Assembly: GCA_009772925.1 (NCBI GenBank)
Contig: WOUQ01000017.1
Coordinates: 1 to 47,297 of the forward strand
Direction: 5' to 3'
DNA length: 47,297 nucleotides
Origin: a bacterium
Lineage (GTDB): Bacteria; Pseudomonadota; Gammaproteobacteria; Burkholderiales; Thiobacillaceae
Part shown: positions 23,087 to 31,672 of the stretch, piece by piece
How the letters are laid out: each line of letters starts with the position of its first letter
Numbering within the stretch: the stretch's first letter is position 1
Translations under genes and position numbers: made by a program
The notes under the pieces: model-generated
What the model saw: the letters and a program-made list of their open reading frames with translations, nothing else
What the model was told of the DNA's origin: nothing
The model's database searches: none

Positions 23087-23785
23087 TCAGAACGGCGGCG
23101 GGCTCTCCAGGGTCAGCGGCCGGGCGCTGACGGGGTGGCTGAAGCTCAGGCGCCAGGCGTGCAGCAGCAGGCGTCCGGCCCGCGTGCGCGAGCTTTCGTC
23201 ACCATACAGGCTGTCTCCCAGGATGGGGTGGCCGATGGCCTCCAGGTGCACGCGGAGCTGGTGCGAGCGGCCGGTGAACGGCTCCAGTTCCAGGCGCGTG
23301 CAACCCGCCGGAGCCTCGCCCGGCAGCACGCGCCAGCGCGTCAGGCTGGGCTGGCCGCGAGGGTCGATGACGCGCCTTGGCCGCAATGGCCAGTCCAGGA
23401 AGATGGGTAAATCGATCTCGCCCCAGCCGTCGGCGCTGTCCGGCGGTGCGATGATGCCTTGCACCACCGCCACGTAGCGCTTGTCCACGGCGCGGGCGAT
23501 GAAGGCGCGGCTGAGTTCGCTCTGCATGGCCTTGCCGCGCGCCATCAGCATGAGACCGGAAGTGTCGCGGTCCAGGCGGTGCACGACCAGCGCGTCGGCG
23601 TAATGCGCCTGGGCGCGCGCGCTCAGGCAGTCCTGCTTGTCCTCGCCGCGGCCCGGCACGGCGTGCAGGCCGGCGGGCTTGTCGAGCACCAGCAGGGAGG
23701 CGTCGGCGTAAATCGTGGTGAGTGGGGGCAGTGCCACGCGCGGGGTACGAGGTAGTGAGCGGGCCGAAGAAATTACCACGCACAT
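23087..23785 (-). CDS. RluA-family pseudouridine synthase
   Basis: 232 residues. RluA-type catalytic domain: LLVLDKPAGLHAVPGRG, then VVHRLDRDTSGLMLMARG with the catalytic Asp72 in HRLD, and FTGRSHQLRVHLEAIGHPILGDSLYG near the C-terminus. No S4 domain, so nearer to RluA/RluE-like enzymes than RluC/RluD. The frame is open to 23839, where a Met with GGGGAG upstream would add 18 residues; the start is uncertain between the two. It modifies uridine in rRNA or tRNA, target not readable. Confidence 0.88.
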   Translation of the reverse strand: MCVVISSARSLPRTPRVALPPLTTIYADASLLVLDKPAGLHAVPGRGEDKQDCLSARAQAHYADALVVHRLDRDTSGLMLMARGKAMQSELSRAFIARAVDKRYVAVVQGIIAPPDSADGWGEIDLPIFLDWPLRPRRVIDPRGQPSLTRWRVLPGEAPAGCTRLELEPFTGRSHQLRVHLEAIGHPILGDSLYGDESSRTRAGRLLLHAWRLSFSHPVSARPLTLESPPPF

Positions 23786-23857
23786 CGTTGGCCGGGGATG
23801 AATCCTGCCGTCCGGGAGTGGGAAAATGGAGGCCCGCATGTCCGCTTTCTCCCCATC

Positions 23858-25147
23858 ATGACCTGGCTACGTTCCCTCGCTCTTCTGCTGCTGCTCGCCA
23901 CCTTGCCGGCGCGCGCCGACTTTACCCTGGATGCCGGCGCCGGCCAGCGCCTGGAGGTGAAGACCTGGGGACGCTACGCCGACGGCCCGCTGTTCATCTG
24001 GCTGCTCAACCAGTACGGCGAACGCCAGCGCGCCGACGTCCTGGCCTCCCAGCTCGCCCGGCGCGGCGCGGCGGTATGGCGGGTGGATCTGCTCGACTCC
24101 CTGCTGCTGGAGCGCACCGGCGAGGCCATCCGCAACATCGACGGCGAACCGGTGGCCGCCCTGTTGCGCGAGGCGGTGCGCGGCGGCAAGCGGCCCATCG
24201 TCCTGGTCGCCTGCGACCGCATGGCCGCGCCCCTGCTGCGCGGCCTGCGCGCCTGGCAGGAGGGCGGCGGCGACAACGCCGCGGTGGCCGGCGCCGTGCT
24301 GTTCTTCCCCAATCTCTATCGCGGCACGCCGGTCGCCGGCGAGGCGCCGGAACTGCTCGGCATCGTCGGGGCCAGCAACCTGCCGGTGATGGTCATGCAG
24401 CCCGAACTCGGCGCCCACCGCGGCCGGCTGGACGGCCTGCTGCGCACGCTGCGCGGGGCAGGCAGCCCGGCCTATGCCTGGTTCGTGCCGGGGGTGCGCG
24501 ACTACTACCTGATGCACGTGGAGAAACCCACCAGCGAAAGCCTCGATGCGATGGGTCCGGTGCCGGTCGAGGTGGAACGCGCGCTGCGGGCGACGCCGGA
24601 GCGGCTCATGCGTGCCGCCCGCCTGCTCGCCGCGACGCCGCGCCCGAGCGGCCCCGCCGGCGTGGCGCTGGCGCAGGACCGCGCCAGCGCGCCGGCCTAC
24701 GGCCTCGTCGAACGGCCGCGCCGGCCGGCGCCGGAACTGGCGCTGGGCGACGCGCGCGGCAAGCGTTTCGGCGCCGGCGACCTGCGCGGCCGCGTCACCC
24801 TGGTGAATTTCTGGGCGACCTGGTGCCCGCCCTGCGTGCACGAGATCCCTTCCATGAATCGCCTGGCGGCCGCCTACGAGCCGCGCGAATTCGCCCTGGT
24901 CTCCGTCAACTTCCGCGAATCTCCCGCCCACGTGCGCGACTTCATGAGCCGGGTAGCGGTGGATTTCCCGGTGCTGCTCGACGTGGACGGCGCCGCCTCC
25001 ACACGCTGGGGCGTGGTCGCCTTTCCCAGCTCCTTCCTGCTCGACCGCGAGGGGCGCATCCGCTATTCGGTGAACACCGCCATCGAATGGGACAGCGCCG
25101 AGGTCAAGGCGGTCATCGACCGCCTGCGCGCCGAGGATCGGCGATGA
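23858..25147 (+). CDS. Thioredoxin-like (TlpA/ResA) protein with N-terminal hydrolase-like domain
   Basis: 429 residues. A signal peptide (MTWLRSLALLLLLATLPARA) directs it out of the cytoplasm. Residues about 25-240 look like an alpha/beta hydrolase-type domain (IVLVACDRMAAPLLRGLRAW, GAVLFFPNLYRG) but lack a clear GxSxG nucleophile. Residues about 285-425 are a TlpA/ResA thioredoxin domain with active site WATWCPPC (Cys323, Cys326) and a DREGRIRYSVNTAIEW end. TlpA-like proteins reduce disulfides in the periplasm, often for cytochrome c or copper proteins. The fusion is uncommon; the N-terminal part may only bind ligand. Confidence 0.82.
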   Translation: MTWLRSLALLLLLATLPARADFTLDAGAGQRLEVKTWGRYADGPLFIWLLNQYGERQRADVLASQLARRGAAVWRVDLLDSLLLERTGEAIRNIDGEPVAALLREAVRGGKRPIVLVACDRMAAPLLRGLRAWQEGGGDNAAVAGAVLFFPNLYRGTPVAGEAPELLGIVGASNLPVMVMQPELGAHRGRLDGLLRTLRGAGSPAYAWFVPGVRDYYLMHVEKPTSESLDAMGPVPVEVERALRATPERLMRAARLLAATPRPSGPAGVALAQDRASAPAYGLVERPRRPAPELALGDARGKRFGAGDLRGRVTLVNFWATWCPPCVHEIPSMNRLAAAYEPREFALVSVNFRESPAHVRDFMSRVAVDFPVLLDVDGAASTRWGVVAFPSSFLLDREGRIRYSVNTAIEWDSAEVKAVIDRLRAEDRR

Positions 25148-25210
25148 AAGAGGGGAGGTCGATGAGGAAACTGCATCGCCTTGGGCTCACAAACCAATGG
25201 ACACACCCTG

Positions 25211-25240
25211 GTAGGGCGGAAAAGCGAAGCGCCTTCCGCC
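25211..25240. repeat. Left REP palindrome
   Basis: Begins GTAGGGCGGAAAAGCG and ends CTTCCGCC; imperfect internal palindrome (GGCGGAA/TTCCGCC). Partner of the right copy in opposite orientation. Confidence 0.75.
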
Positions 25241-25268
25241 GTATGCGCCCAGACCGCACAATGCCGTC

Positions 25269-25805
25269 ATGCCGGACTATCGTCGCAACCGCATTCCAGG
25301 CGGCACCTATTTCTTCACCGTCAACCTGCTCGAACGCGGCAGTTCCCTGCTCGTCGCGCATTTGCATGATCTGCGCGATGCCGTGCGGACGGTACGCGCC
25401 CGCCGTCCCTTCCACATCGACGCCTGGGTGGTGTTGCCTGATCACATGCACGTGGTCTGGACACTGCCAGACGACGACACGGACTATTCGGGTCGCTGGA
25501 AGGCGATCAAAATCGCTTTCGCCAAGGCCTTGCCCAAGACCGAACGCCTGTCAGCGGTACGCGCAGCCAAGGGTGAGCGCGGTATCTGGCAGCGTCGCTT
25601 CTGGGAACACACCATTCGTGACGAACAGGACTATGTGGCGCATGTCGATTACGTTCACATCAATCCTTTGAAGCATGGCCTGGTGACCAGCGTTAAAGAC
25701 TGGCCACATTCGTCCTTCCAACGCTGTGTGGCGCGTGGCATCTATGCGCCGGATTGGGCTGGTCAGGGTGTGGAGGATCTGTGCGCGGGGGAGCGGGGAG
25801 GGTGA
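25269..25805 (+). CDS. REP-associated tyrosine transposase (RAYT, Y1 HUH family)
   Basis: 178 residues. HUH-type single-strand nuclease: metal-binding pair His59/His61 in LPDHMHVVWTLP, and the nucleophile candidate Tyr128 in VAHVDYVHINPLKHGLV, with DWPHSSF following. Starts MPDYRRNRIPGGTYFFTVNLLERG, typical of RAYTs. RAYTs cut and join REP palindromes as single-stranded DNA and are thought to spread them; here the two nearest REPs are 29 bases upstream and 18 bases downstream. The gene looks intact. Confidence 0.93.
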   Translation: MPDYRRNRIPGGTYFFTVNLLERGSSLLVAHLHDLRDAVRTVRARRPFHIDAWVVLPDHMHVVWTLPDDDTDYSGRWKAIKIAFAKALPKTERLSAVRAAKGERGIWQRRFWEHTIRDEQDYVAHVDYVHINPLKHGLVTSVKDWPHSSFQRCVARGIYAPDWAGQGVEDLCAGERGG

Positions 25806-25822
25806 TGGCCCCTGCTTCATTC

Positions 25823-25852
25823 GGCGGAAGGCGCTGCGCTTTTCCGCCCTAC
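25823..25852. repeat. Right REP palindrome
   Basis: Reverse-complement copy of the left REP with a single base change. Begins GGCGGAAGGCG and ends CCGCCCTAC. Confidence 0.75.
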
Positions 25853-25872
25853 TCTTCTGCACCTTCGGCGGG

Positions 25873-25897
25873 GCGCCCCGGCTTGGCGCCGGGGCGC
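25873..25897 (-). terminator. Hairpin after the SLC13 transporter gene
   Basis: Perfect 10-base GC stem (GCGCCCCGGC/GCCGGGGCGC) with a 5-base loop, 5 bases past the stop of the minus-strand transporter. No U-run on the minus strand, so termination strength is uncertain. Confidence 0.5.
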
Positions 25898-25901
25898 GGC
25901 G

Positions 25902-27389
25902 TCAGGATTGCCCGACCAGGATGGGCATGCCCAGCAGCGGCCACATGAGGGTGATCGCCAGGGCCAGCACCCCCAGCAGGACCACGCTCAGCAGCAGGCC
26001 ATGGCGGAAGAACTCGCCGGGCGTGAACTGCCTGGAGTCGTAGGCGATGGCGTTGGGGGCGGCGCCGATCAGCAGCACGAAGGGCATGCCGGCGGTGACC
26101 AGGGAGGCGTACATGACCACGTCCGGGGACACGCCCAGGTACTTGGCGATGACCAGGGCCACCGGCAGGACGATGGCGATGGCGGCCACGTTCATGATGA
26201 AGTTGGTCAGCACCAGCACGAAGGCGGCGATGCCCATGACGAACACGAACCAGTGGGCGTCCTGGAGCAGGGCCAGCCACTGCACCGCCATCCATTCGGC
26301 GGCACCGGTCTGCCACAGGCAGAAGCCGATGCTCATGGCGCCGGAGAACAGCAGGATGATGTTCCAGGGAATCTCCTCCAGATCCTTCACGGAAAGGATG
26401 CCGACGATGAAGAACAGCAGGGTGGACACCAGCATGATCGGCGCCCGGTCAATGGGCTTCAGCCCCGGCACCACGCCTTTGAGCGCCATCAGCAGGACGA
26501 TGCCGAAAACGATGAGGAGCACGGTCTTTTCCCGGGTGGTGAGGGGGCCCAGACCGGCGGACAGTCGCTGCACCGTGTCCTTCAGGCCGGGGATGGACTT
26601 CTTCTCCGGCTTGAGGAAGACGATGAGGTAGAGCCAGATGGCGAACACCATGAGCCAGCCGATCACCGCCATGTAGGTGGAGAGCTCGAAGAAGCCGATC
26701 TCGTTGCCGGTGAACTCCTTGTACATGCCCGCCGCCGCCGGCGCCCGCGCCGAGCCGAGGAAGGTGATGATGCTGCCGGCGCCCGCCGCGTAGGCCATGC
26801 CGATGAACAGGGCCTTGCCGAAGTTGGTCTGCTTGTCGCCCTCGCCGTAGAGGGCATAGATGGCCAGCAGGATGGGGAACATGGTGGCGGCCACGGCGGT
26901 GTGCGCCATCAGGTGCGCCAGGGCGGCGGTGACCACCAGGCAGCCGAGCAGGATCATGTTGCTGTTTTCGCCCGCCACGGTGAGCATCTTGTAGGCGAGG
27001 CGCCGGGTCAGCCCGGATTTGGTGAAGGCCAGGCCGATGACGATGGAACCGAAGATGAACATCACCGAGGGGTCCATGAAGTCGCGGAAGGCGTCCTTCG
27101 CCGGGCGGATCAGGAACAGGGCCTGGAACACGCCGATGGCGATGGCGGTGACGCCGATGGGGATGACCTCCCAGATCCACCAGATGCCGGCCATCAGGAA
27201 CAGGCCGATGGCGGCCTTGCCCTGCGGACTCAGGGTGAAGCTCTTGCCGGCGGGGTCGATGGCGTCCGGCCAGGCCGGCATGAAATAGACCGCAAGGAAG
27301 ACGCCCAGGCCGGCCAGCAGGATGAACAGCTTGTTCCAGTCGTAGGCGGGGCCGGACGACTCGATGTGGGGAGAAGTGGATTCAGTCAC
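25902..27389 (-). CDS. SLC13/DASS-family anion (dicarboxylate or sulfate) transporter
   Basis: 495 residues with about a dozen membrane helices, a divalent anion:sodium symporter-type protein. Family patterns include IWWIWEVIPIGVTAIAIG, DPSVMFIFGSIVIGLAFTKSG, LMAHTAVAATMFPI, and in the second half WNIILLFSGAMSIGFCL and MNVAAIAIVLPVALVIAK, then SLVTAGMPFVLLIGAAPNAIAYDS. Substrates in the family are di- or tricarboxylates, sulfate or related anions; the exact one is not readable. Its start overlaps the end of the CBS-domain gene by 8 bases, so a regulatory CBS protein and the transporter are coexpressed. Confidence 0.9.
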   Translation of the reverse strand: MTESTSPHIESSGPAYDWNKLFILLAGLGVFLAVYFMPAWPDAIDPAGKSFTLSPQGKAAIGLFLMAGIWWIWEVIPIGVTAIAIGVFQALFLIRPAKDAFRDFMDPSVMFIFGSIVIGLAFTKSGLTRRLAYKMLTVAGENSNMILLGCLVVTAALAHLMAHTAVAATMFPILLAIYALYGEGDKQTNFGKALFIGMAYAAGAGSIITFLGSARAPAAAGMYKEFTGNEIGFFELSTYMAVIGWLMVFAIWLYLIVFLKPEKKSIPGLKDTVQRLSAGLGPLTTREKTVLLIVFGIVLLMALKGVVPGLKPIDRAPIMLVSTLLFFIVGILSVKDLEEIPWNIILLFSGAMSIGFCLWQTGAAEWMAVQWLALLQDAHWFVFVMGIAAFVLVLTNFIMNVAAIAIVLPVALVIAKYLGVSPDVVMYASLVTAGMPFVLLIGAAPNAIAYDSRQFTPGEFFRHGLLLSVVLLGVLALAITLMWPLLGMPILVGQS

Positions 27390-27900
27390 GCAGCACCTCG
27401 ATTGCGGCCTGGTTGAAAATGTCGACGATGCGCACGACGCCGGCCACCATGTCGTCCTCCAGCACCGGCAGCATGTGTACGTGATGGGCGATCATCAGGT
27501 AGGCGGCAAGCGTGACGGGATCGTCGGTGCGCACGGTGTGCCGCACCGGCGTCATGTGGCTGGCCACGGAAACCTGGGCCAAATGCCGGCACTGGGCGGG
27601 GAAGGATTCCTGCCAGAGCAGGGACAGCGAGGAGTCGGCCACCATGGCGCCGCTATACGCATGCTGCGACAGGGTCGCCCGGATGTAATCGGGCATGAGG
27701 GCGCGTAGCAGATCGACCAGGCTGAGGAGGCCCACCACCTTGCTCTCGCCGTCGAACACCAGCATGTGGCGATAGCGCCAGCCGCCGGAGGTGTGCTGGC
27801 GATGCAGCATGGCGTAGGCTTCCTTGAGCGAAGCGTCGTGGGCAATGCGGGGAAATTCGGCGACGGGTACCAGGATGTCGCGCACGATGCTGGTGATCAT
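27382..27900 (-). CDS. CBS-domain pair protein
   Basis: 172 residues, little more than two CBS motifs: residues about 5-70 (VRDILVPVAEFPRIAHDASLKEAY, LVFDGESKVVGLLSLVDLLRAL) and about 112-168 (VASHMTPVRHTVRTDDPVTLAAY, LPVLEDDMVAGVVRIVDIF). CBS pairs usually bind adenine nucleotides or SAM. AAGGAG precedes ATG 27900. Upstream and overlapping the SLC13 transporter gene, so it may report energy state to that transporter, which is inference. Confidence 0.88.
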   Translation of the reverse strand: MITSIVRDILVPVAEFPRIAHDASLKEAYAMLHRQHTSGGWRYRHMLVFDGESKVVGLLSLVDLLRALMPDYIRATLSQHAYSGAMVADSSLSLLWQESFPAQCRHLAQVSVASHMTPVRHTVRTDDPVTLAAYLMIAHHVHMLPVLEDDMVAGVVRIVDIFNQAAIEVLRD

Positions 27901-28063
27901 GACGGGGGTCTCCTTGCGGGATCGGGTGGTGCGCCGCCAGCTGCGGCCGGCGCAGGATATCACCCCACGAGCGGTGTGGGCAGTGGCCCCGCAAGTCGGC
28001 TTGAGGCCGGCGGGCGGGATCGGTGGTAACGTTCAGGCTCCCGTTGCCGGAGGATGGAACCCT

Positions 28064-29218
28064 ATGCAAGACCTGCGCGCGCTGGTGGTGGACGATTCCA
28101 AGGTCGGACGCCTCACCATGCAGAGGAAACTGGAAACCATGGGCATCCGGGTGGAACTCGCCGAATCGGGCCCAGAGGCCCTCGACATGCTGTCGCGGCA
28201 GCGGCCCGACCTGATTTTCATGGACCACATGATGCCGGACATGGATGGCTTCGAGGTGACCCGCCGCATCCAGGCCAGCCCCGCGCTGCGCGACATCCCG
28301 GTGATCATCGTCAGCGGCAACGACGAAGCCGGTTTCGTCGAGGAGGCGCGGCAGGCCGGTGCCTTGGACGCCATGACCAAGCCGCCCGCCACCGAGGCGC
28401 TGGAATCCCTGCTCGCCTCCCTGCAGTCACGCGCCGGCGAGCCCGCCGTGGCCACCGCGCCGGCGGCGGCGGAACCCCGCGTGGAGGCCGTCGCGCGGGT
28501 GGAGAGCGCCGTGGCCGCGCTGCGCGCGGAGCTCGACGAACGCCTGGCGCGGCAGGCCGCGAGCCTGGACGAACTGGGCCGGCGTCTGGCGGTACTGGCG
28601 GTGCGGCCCGCCCCGGACCTGCCGGCGCTTTCGGCCGACCTGGAACAGCGTCTCGCCGCCGGCCTCGCCGGCCAGCAGGCGCGTATCGACCGCCAGGCCG
28701 CCGAGTTCGAGACCTTGCGAGAGACGCTGCTGGCCAGGCTGGACGCACAGGCCGGGGAACTGGCGGCGAAGACGGGGTCTCTGCGACAGGACCTGGAAAG
28801 CGTCACCGGCGAAGTCGGCCGGCTGGGTGAAGCGCTGCGAGCCGCCCGAACCGAGATCGAAGCGCGCCTCGCCGGGCTGGATGCGGCGCTGGAGACGAGG
28901 TCGCGCGCGGAGAGGGTCGAGCACGCGGAGGCGGCCGCGCAAGCCGAGGCGGCTGTCCGCGAGGTGGCCGCCGACCTGGTCGCCGTCCGCTCCGAGTTGG
29001 CTGCCTTGCAGGCGCGCCTGGACGAGTCCCGTCTGCGTCAATTCGTGGCGGATGCGGTGGCCGGCAGCGGCCCCGCGCCGGCAACGCGCGACGACGATTC
29101 CGTCGCGCGCGACGAGCTTGACCGCTTGCGCGCCGGGTTCAGGCGCCTGACCGGCATGACGCTGCTGGGCGGCGCGCTGCTGCTGGTCATCGCCGTCCTC
29201 GCCCTGATGCGGGGATAA
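28064..29218 (+). CDS. Response regulator with long coiled coil and C-terminal membrane anchor
   Basis: 384 residues. Receiver domain in 1-120 with acidic pocket Asp10/Asp11, phosphoacceptor Asp54 in IFMDHMMPDMDGF and conserved Lys in AMTKPP. Residues about 140-345 are Ala/Glu/Arg/Leu-rich with heptad character (ESAVAALRAELDERL, ESVTGEVGRLGEALRAA), a long coiled coil. One membrane helix ends the protein (GMTLLGGALLLVIAVLALM). No DNA-binding or enzymatic output domain. A receiver at the N-terminus tied to the membrane from its C-terminus is uncommon; a scaffold or chemotaxis-like output is possible. No histidine kinase lies beside it. An MFS gene follows after 19 bases. Confidence 0.85.
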   Translation: MQDLRALVVDDSKVGRLTMQRKLETMGIRVELAESGPEALDMLSRQRPDLIFMDHMMPDMDGFEVTRRIQASPALRDIPVIIVSGNDEAGFVEEARQAGALDAMTKPPATEALESLLASLQSRAGEPAVATAPAAAEPRVEAVARVESAVAALRAELDERLARQAASLDELGRRLAVLAVRPAPDLPALSADLEQRLAAGLAGQQARIDRQAAEFETLRETLLARLDAQAGELAAKTGSLRQDLESVTGEVGRLGEALRAARTEIEARLAGLDAALETRSRAERVEHAEAAAQAEAAVREVAADLVAVRSELAALQARLDESRLRQFVADAVAGSGPAPATRDDDSVARDELDRLRAGFRRLTGMTLLGGALLLVIAVLALMRG

Positions 29219-29237
29219 GCCGGCCGGGCAAGCCGCC

Positions 29238-30446
29238 ATGCCCATGCCGCTGCCCGGTCCCCAGGTGGACCGGATCGTCTTCCTGCTGGCCTGGGCCGCC
29301 TTCGCCAGTTCCGCCGCCCTGCGTCTGGTCGACCCCATGCTGCCGGCGCTGGCGGCGGATTTTCACACCACGGTCGGCGGCGCGGCCATCGTCGTCACCG
29401 CCACCGGCCTGGCTTACGGCCTCCTGCAACTGCTGTTCGGCCCGCTGGGCGACCACTACGGCAAGCTGCGCGTGATCACCATCGCCTGTCTGGCTTCCAC
29501 CCTCGGTGCCGTCGCCTGCGCGGTCAGCCCCAGCCTGGACCTGCTCGCCCTGGCGCGGGCGCTGAACGGCGCCACCACCGCCGCGCTGATTCCTCTCTCC
29601 CTGGCCTGGATCGGCGACGCGGTGAGCATGGAGCACCGCCAGGCCACGCTGGCCCGCTTCATGACCGGCCAGATCATCGGCCTGGTCAGCGGCCACGCCA
29701 TCGGCGGCTTCTTCGCGGAACACCTGGGCTGGCGCTGGGGCTTCGTGTTCCTGGCCGGCATTTACCTGGTGGTGGGCCTGCTGCTGCTCGCCGCCCTGCG
29801 CGGCGCGCGCGTCGCCACGCCGGCGCCGGCGCGGCTGCCCGGCCGCTATCGCCTGGTGCTCGGCCAGGCGCATGGCCGCTTCGTGCTGGCCCTGATCTTC
29901 GTCGAGGCCATCGCCACCTTCGGCATCATGACCTTTATCCCCGCCTACCTGCACCAGCGCTTCGGGGTGTCCCTGTTGCACGCCGGCCTGGTGGTGGCGA
30001 CGGTCGGCCTGGGCGGTCTCGGCTATACCCTGTTCGCCGCGCGCTGGGTGCGGGTCCTGGGTCCGCGCCGCCTGGCCCGTAGCGGCGGTGTGCTGCTGGG
30101 TGTGGCTTTCGCGACGCTGACCTTCGGCGACGCCTGGGCCTGGGGCGTGCTGGCCTGCGTCTTGCTGGGGCTGGGTTTCTACCAGCTGCACAACACCCTG
30201 CAGACCCTGGCCAGCCAGATGGCACCCCAGGCCCGCGGCACCGCCCTGTCCCTGTTCGCCTTCTGCTTCTTCCTGGGCCAGGCCGCCGGCGCCGCGCTGG
30301 GCGCGCCGGTGGTCGACCATTTCGGCGCGCAATGGCTGTTCCTCGCCGCCGCCCTGATGCTGCCGCTGACGGGATTCGTGCTGGCGAGCCACATCAAGGC
30401 CCGGCATCGCGCGCTGAAACTGGCCGCCCGGGGCGGGGCCGGGTGA
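29238..30446 (+). CDS. MFS transporter
   Basis: 402 residues, 12 predicted helices. Major facilitator patterns: LRLVDPMLPALAADF, the loop 2-3 motif LFGPLGDHYGKLRV, ARALNGATTAALIPLSLAWIGDAV and GHAIGGFFAEHLGWRWGFVFLAG. Drug/metabolite efflux type by resemblance, substrate unknown. Stop overlaps the GTG start of the methyltransferase gene (GTGA), and the following DUF486 gene overlaps in turn, so the three are a translationally coupled set. It follows the response regulator gene closely. Confidence 0.88.
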   Translation: MPMPLPGPQVDRIVFLLAWAAFASSAALRLVDPMLPALAADFHTTVGGAAIVVTATGLAYGLLQLLFGPLGDHYGKLRVITIACLASTLGAVACAVSPSLDLLALARALNGATTAALIPLSLAWIGDAVSMEHRQATLARFMTGQIIGLVSGHAIGGFFAEHLGWRWGFVFLAGIYLVVGLLLLAALRGARVATPAPARLPGRYRLVLGQAHGRFVLALIFVEAIATFGIMTFIPAYLHQRFGVSLLHAGLVVATVGLGGLGYTLFAARWVRVLGPRRLARSGGVLLGVAFATLTFGDAWAWGVLACVLLGLGFYQLHNTLQTLASQMAPQARGTALSLFAFCFFLGQAAGAALGAPVVDHFGAQWLFLAAALMLPLTGFVLASHIKARHRALKLAARGGAG

Positions 30447-31672
30447 ACTCGGCGGAACTGACCGAGGAGGCGCTCGCGCGGCGTTTCCAACGCCTGGGTG
30501 CGCTGCTCGACGCCCACGCCGAGCTGTGGCGGCCCGCGCCCTTCCACGTGCCGCGGCCAGCCTGGTGCGCGGCGCATCCCGGCTATGCGGCACATCTGCT
30601 GGCCCTGGGCGAGGCGGAGGTGGCAAGCCTGGCCGGCGACAACGACGCCCTCGTTGACCTGGCCGGCCGCTTCCTGCCCGAACTCCTGCAACTGCGCGAA
30701 CTCAGCGCCCTGCCGCGACTGCAAGAACTGCCCGAAGTCCCGGAGGAAAGCGCGTCCCGTCACATGCCGGGGCGCAAGCGCGCGCAGATCGGCGCCTTCG
30801 CCGCCGGCGTCGGGCCGGTAGCGCGTCCCGTGCTGGAGTGGTGCGCTGGCAAGGGCCACCTGGGCCGCCACCTCGCCCGGCGCTGGGGAGTTCCCGTGAT
30901 CAGCCTGGAGTGGGACGGCGCACTGTGCGCCGACGGCGAGCGGCTTGCCGGCGGCGTCGGGCAGACCTTCGTGCATGCCGACGCCCTGGCCACCGCCAGC
31001 GCGGGCCTGCTCGCCGGCCGCCACGCCCTGGCCCTGCACGCCTGCGGCGACCTGCACCTGGCCCTGCTGCGCGGCGCGGTGGAACAGGCGGCGCCGGCCC
31101 TCGACCTGGCGCCCTGCTGCTACTACCGTATCGCCACCCCCGACTACCTGCCCCTGAACCCGGACGCGAATCTGCGCCTGTCGCGCGACGAACTGCACCT
31201 GGCGGTGACCGAGACCGTCACCGCCGGCGTCCGCGAGCGCCGCGAGCGCGACCGCGCCCAGGCCTGGAAGCTGGCTTTCCTGGAATGGCGGGCGGCGCGC
31301 CGCGTGGCACGGGATCAGACCTTCAAGCCGGTCGCCGCGGCCTGGATGGCGGCGGGCTTTGCCGCCTGGATCGAAAGGCTGGCGGCGCGGGAGGGCTTCG
31401 CCACCGACGCGGCGGCGGACTGGCCGGCCTGGGAGGCCACCGGCTGGCACCGCCTGGCCGAGGTGCGTCGGCTGGAACTCGCCCGCCTGGCCTTCCGCCG
31501 GCCGCTGGAAATCTGGCTGGCGCTGGATCGGGCCTTGTTCCTGGCGCGTCGGGGTTACCGGGTCCGCCTGGCGGAGTTCTGCGCGCGTGAGCTGACGCCG
31601 CGCAACATCCTGATTTCCGCGCGGCGGATGGCTGCCCCTATCATGGACGCACCCTCGGAGCCCGAGCCATGA
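30443..31672 (+). CDS. SAM-dependent methyltransferase (METTL25/TRM13-like)
   Basis: 409 residues, GTG start overlapping the MFS stop. The SAM-binding motif is LEWCAGKGHLGRHLA (about 131-145), with an acidic loop ISLEWD, and a later LALHACGDLH and LAPCCYYRI. The CAGKGHLGR/HACGDLH/PCCY combination is that of the METTL25/TRM13-like methyltransferase group. The flanking regions (1-120, 270-409) are helical and Arg-rich. The substrate is not known; RNA is possible from the family resemblance. Overlaps the DUF486 gene by four bases (ATGA). Confidence 0.78.
   Translation: MNSAELTEEALARRFQRLGALLDAHAELWRPAPFHVPRPAWCAAHPGYAAHLLALGEAEVASLAGDNDALVDLAGRFLPELLQLRELSALPRLQELPEVPEESASRHMPGRKRAQIGAFAAGVGPVARPVLEWCAGKGHLGRHLARRWGVPVISLEWDGALCADGERLAGGVGQTFVHADALATASAGLLAGRHALALHACGDLHLALLRGAVEQAAPALDLAPCCYYRIATPDYLPLNPDANLRLSRDELHLAVTETVTAGVRERRERDRAQAWKLAFLEWRAARRVARDQTFKPVAAAWMAAGFAAWIERLAAREGFATDAAADWPAWEATGWHRLAEVRRLELARLAFRRPLEIWLALDRALFLARRGYRVRLAEFCARELTPRNILISARRMAAPIMDAPSEPEP

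Larger units (their letters stand above)
25211..25852 (+). mobile_element. RAYT transposase unit flanked by inverted REP sequences
   Basis: A 30-base REP at 25211-25240 and its inverted partner at 25823-25852 (29 of 30 bases match) bracket the RAYT gene. This is the usual layout of a REP-associated tyrosine transposase with its own REPs, here as a closed, nearly symmetric unit. Confidence 0.8.

Noticed and set aside
25144-25671. Plus-strand frame overlapping the RAYT gene and its left REP
   Set aside because: Reads through the REP and the RAYT gene in the wrong frame; the RAYT frame has the HUH and Tyr motifs.
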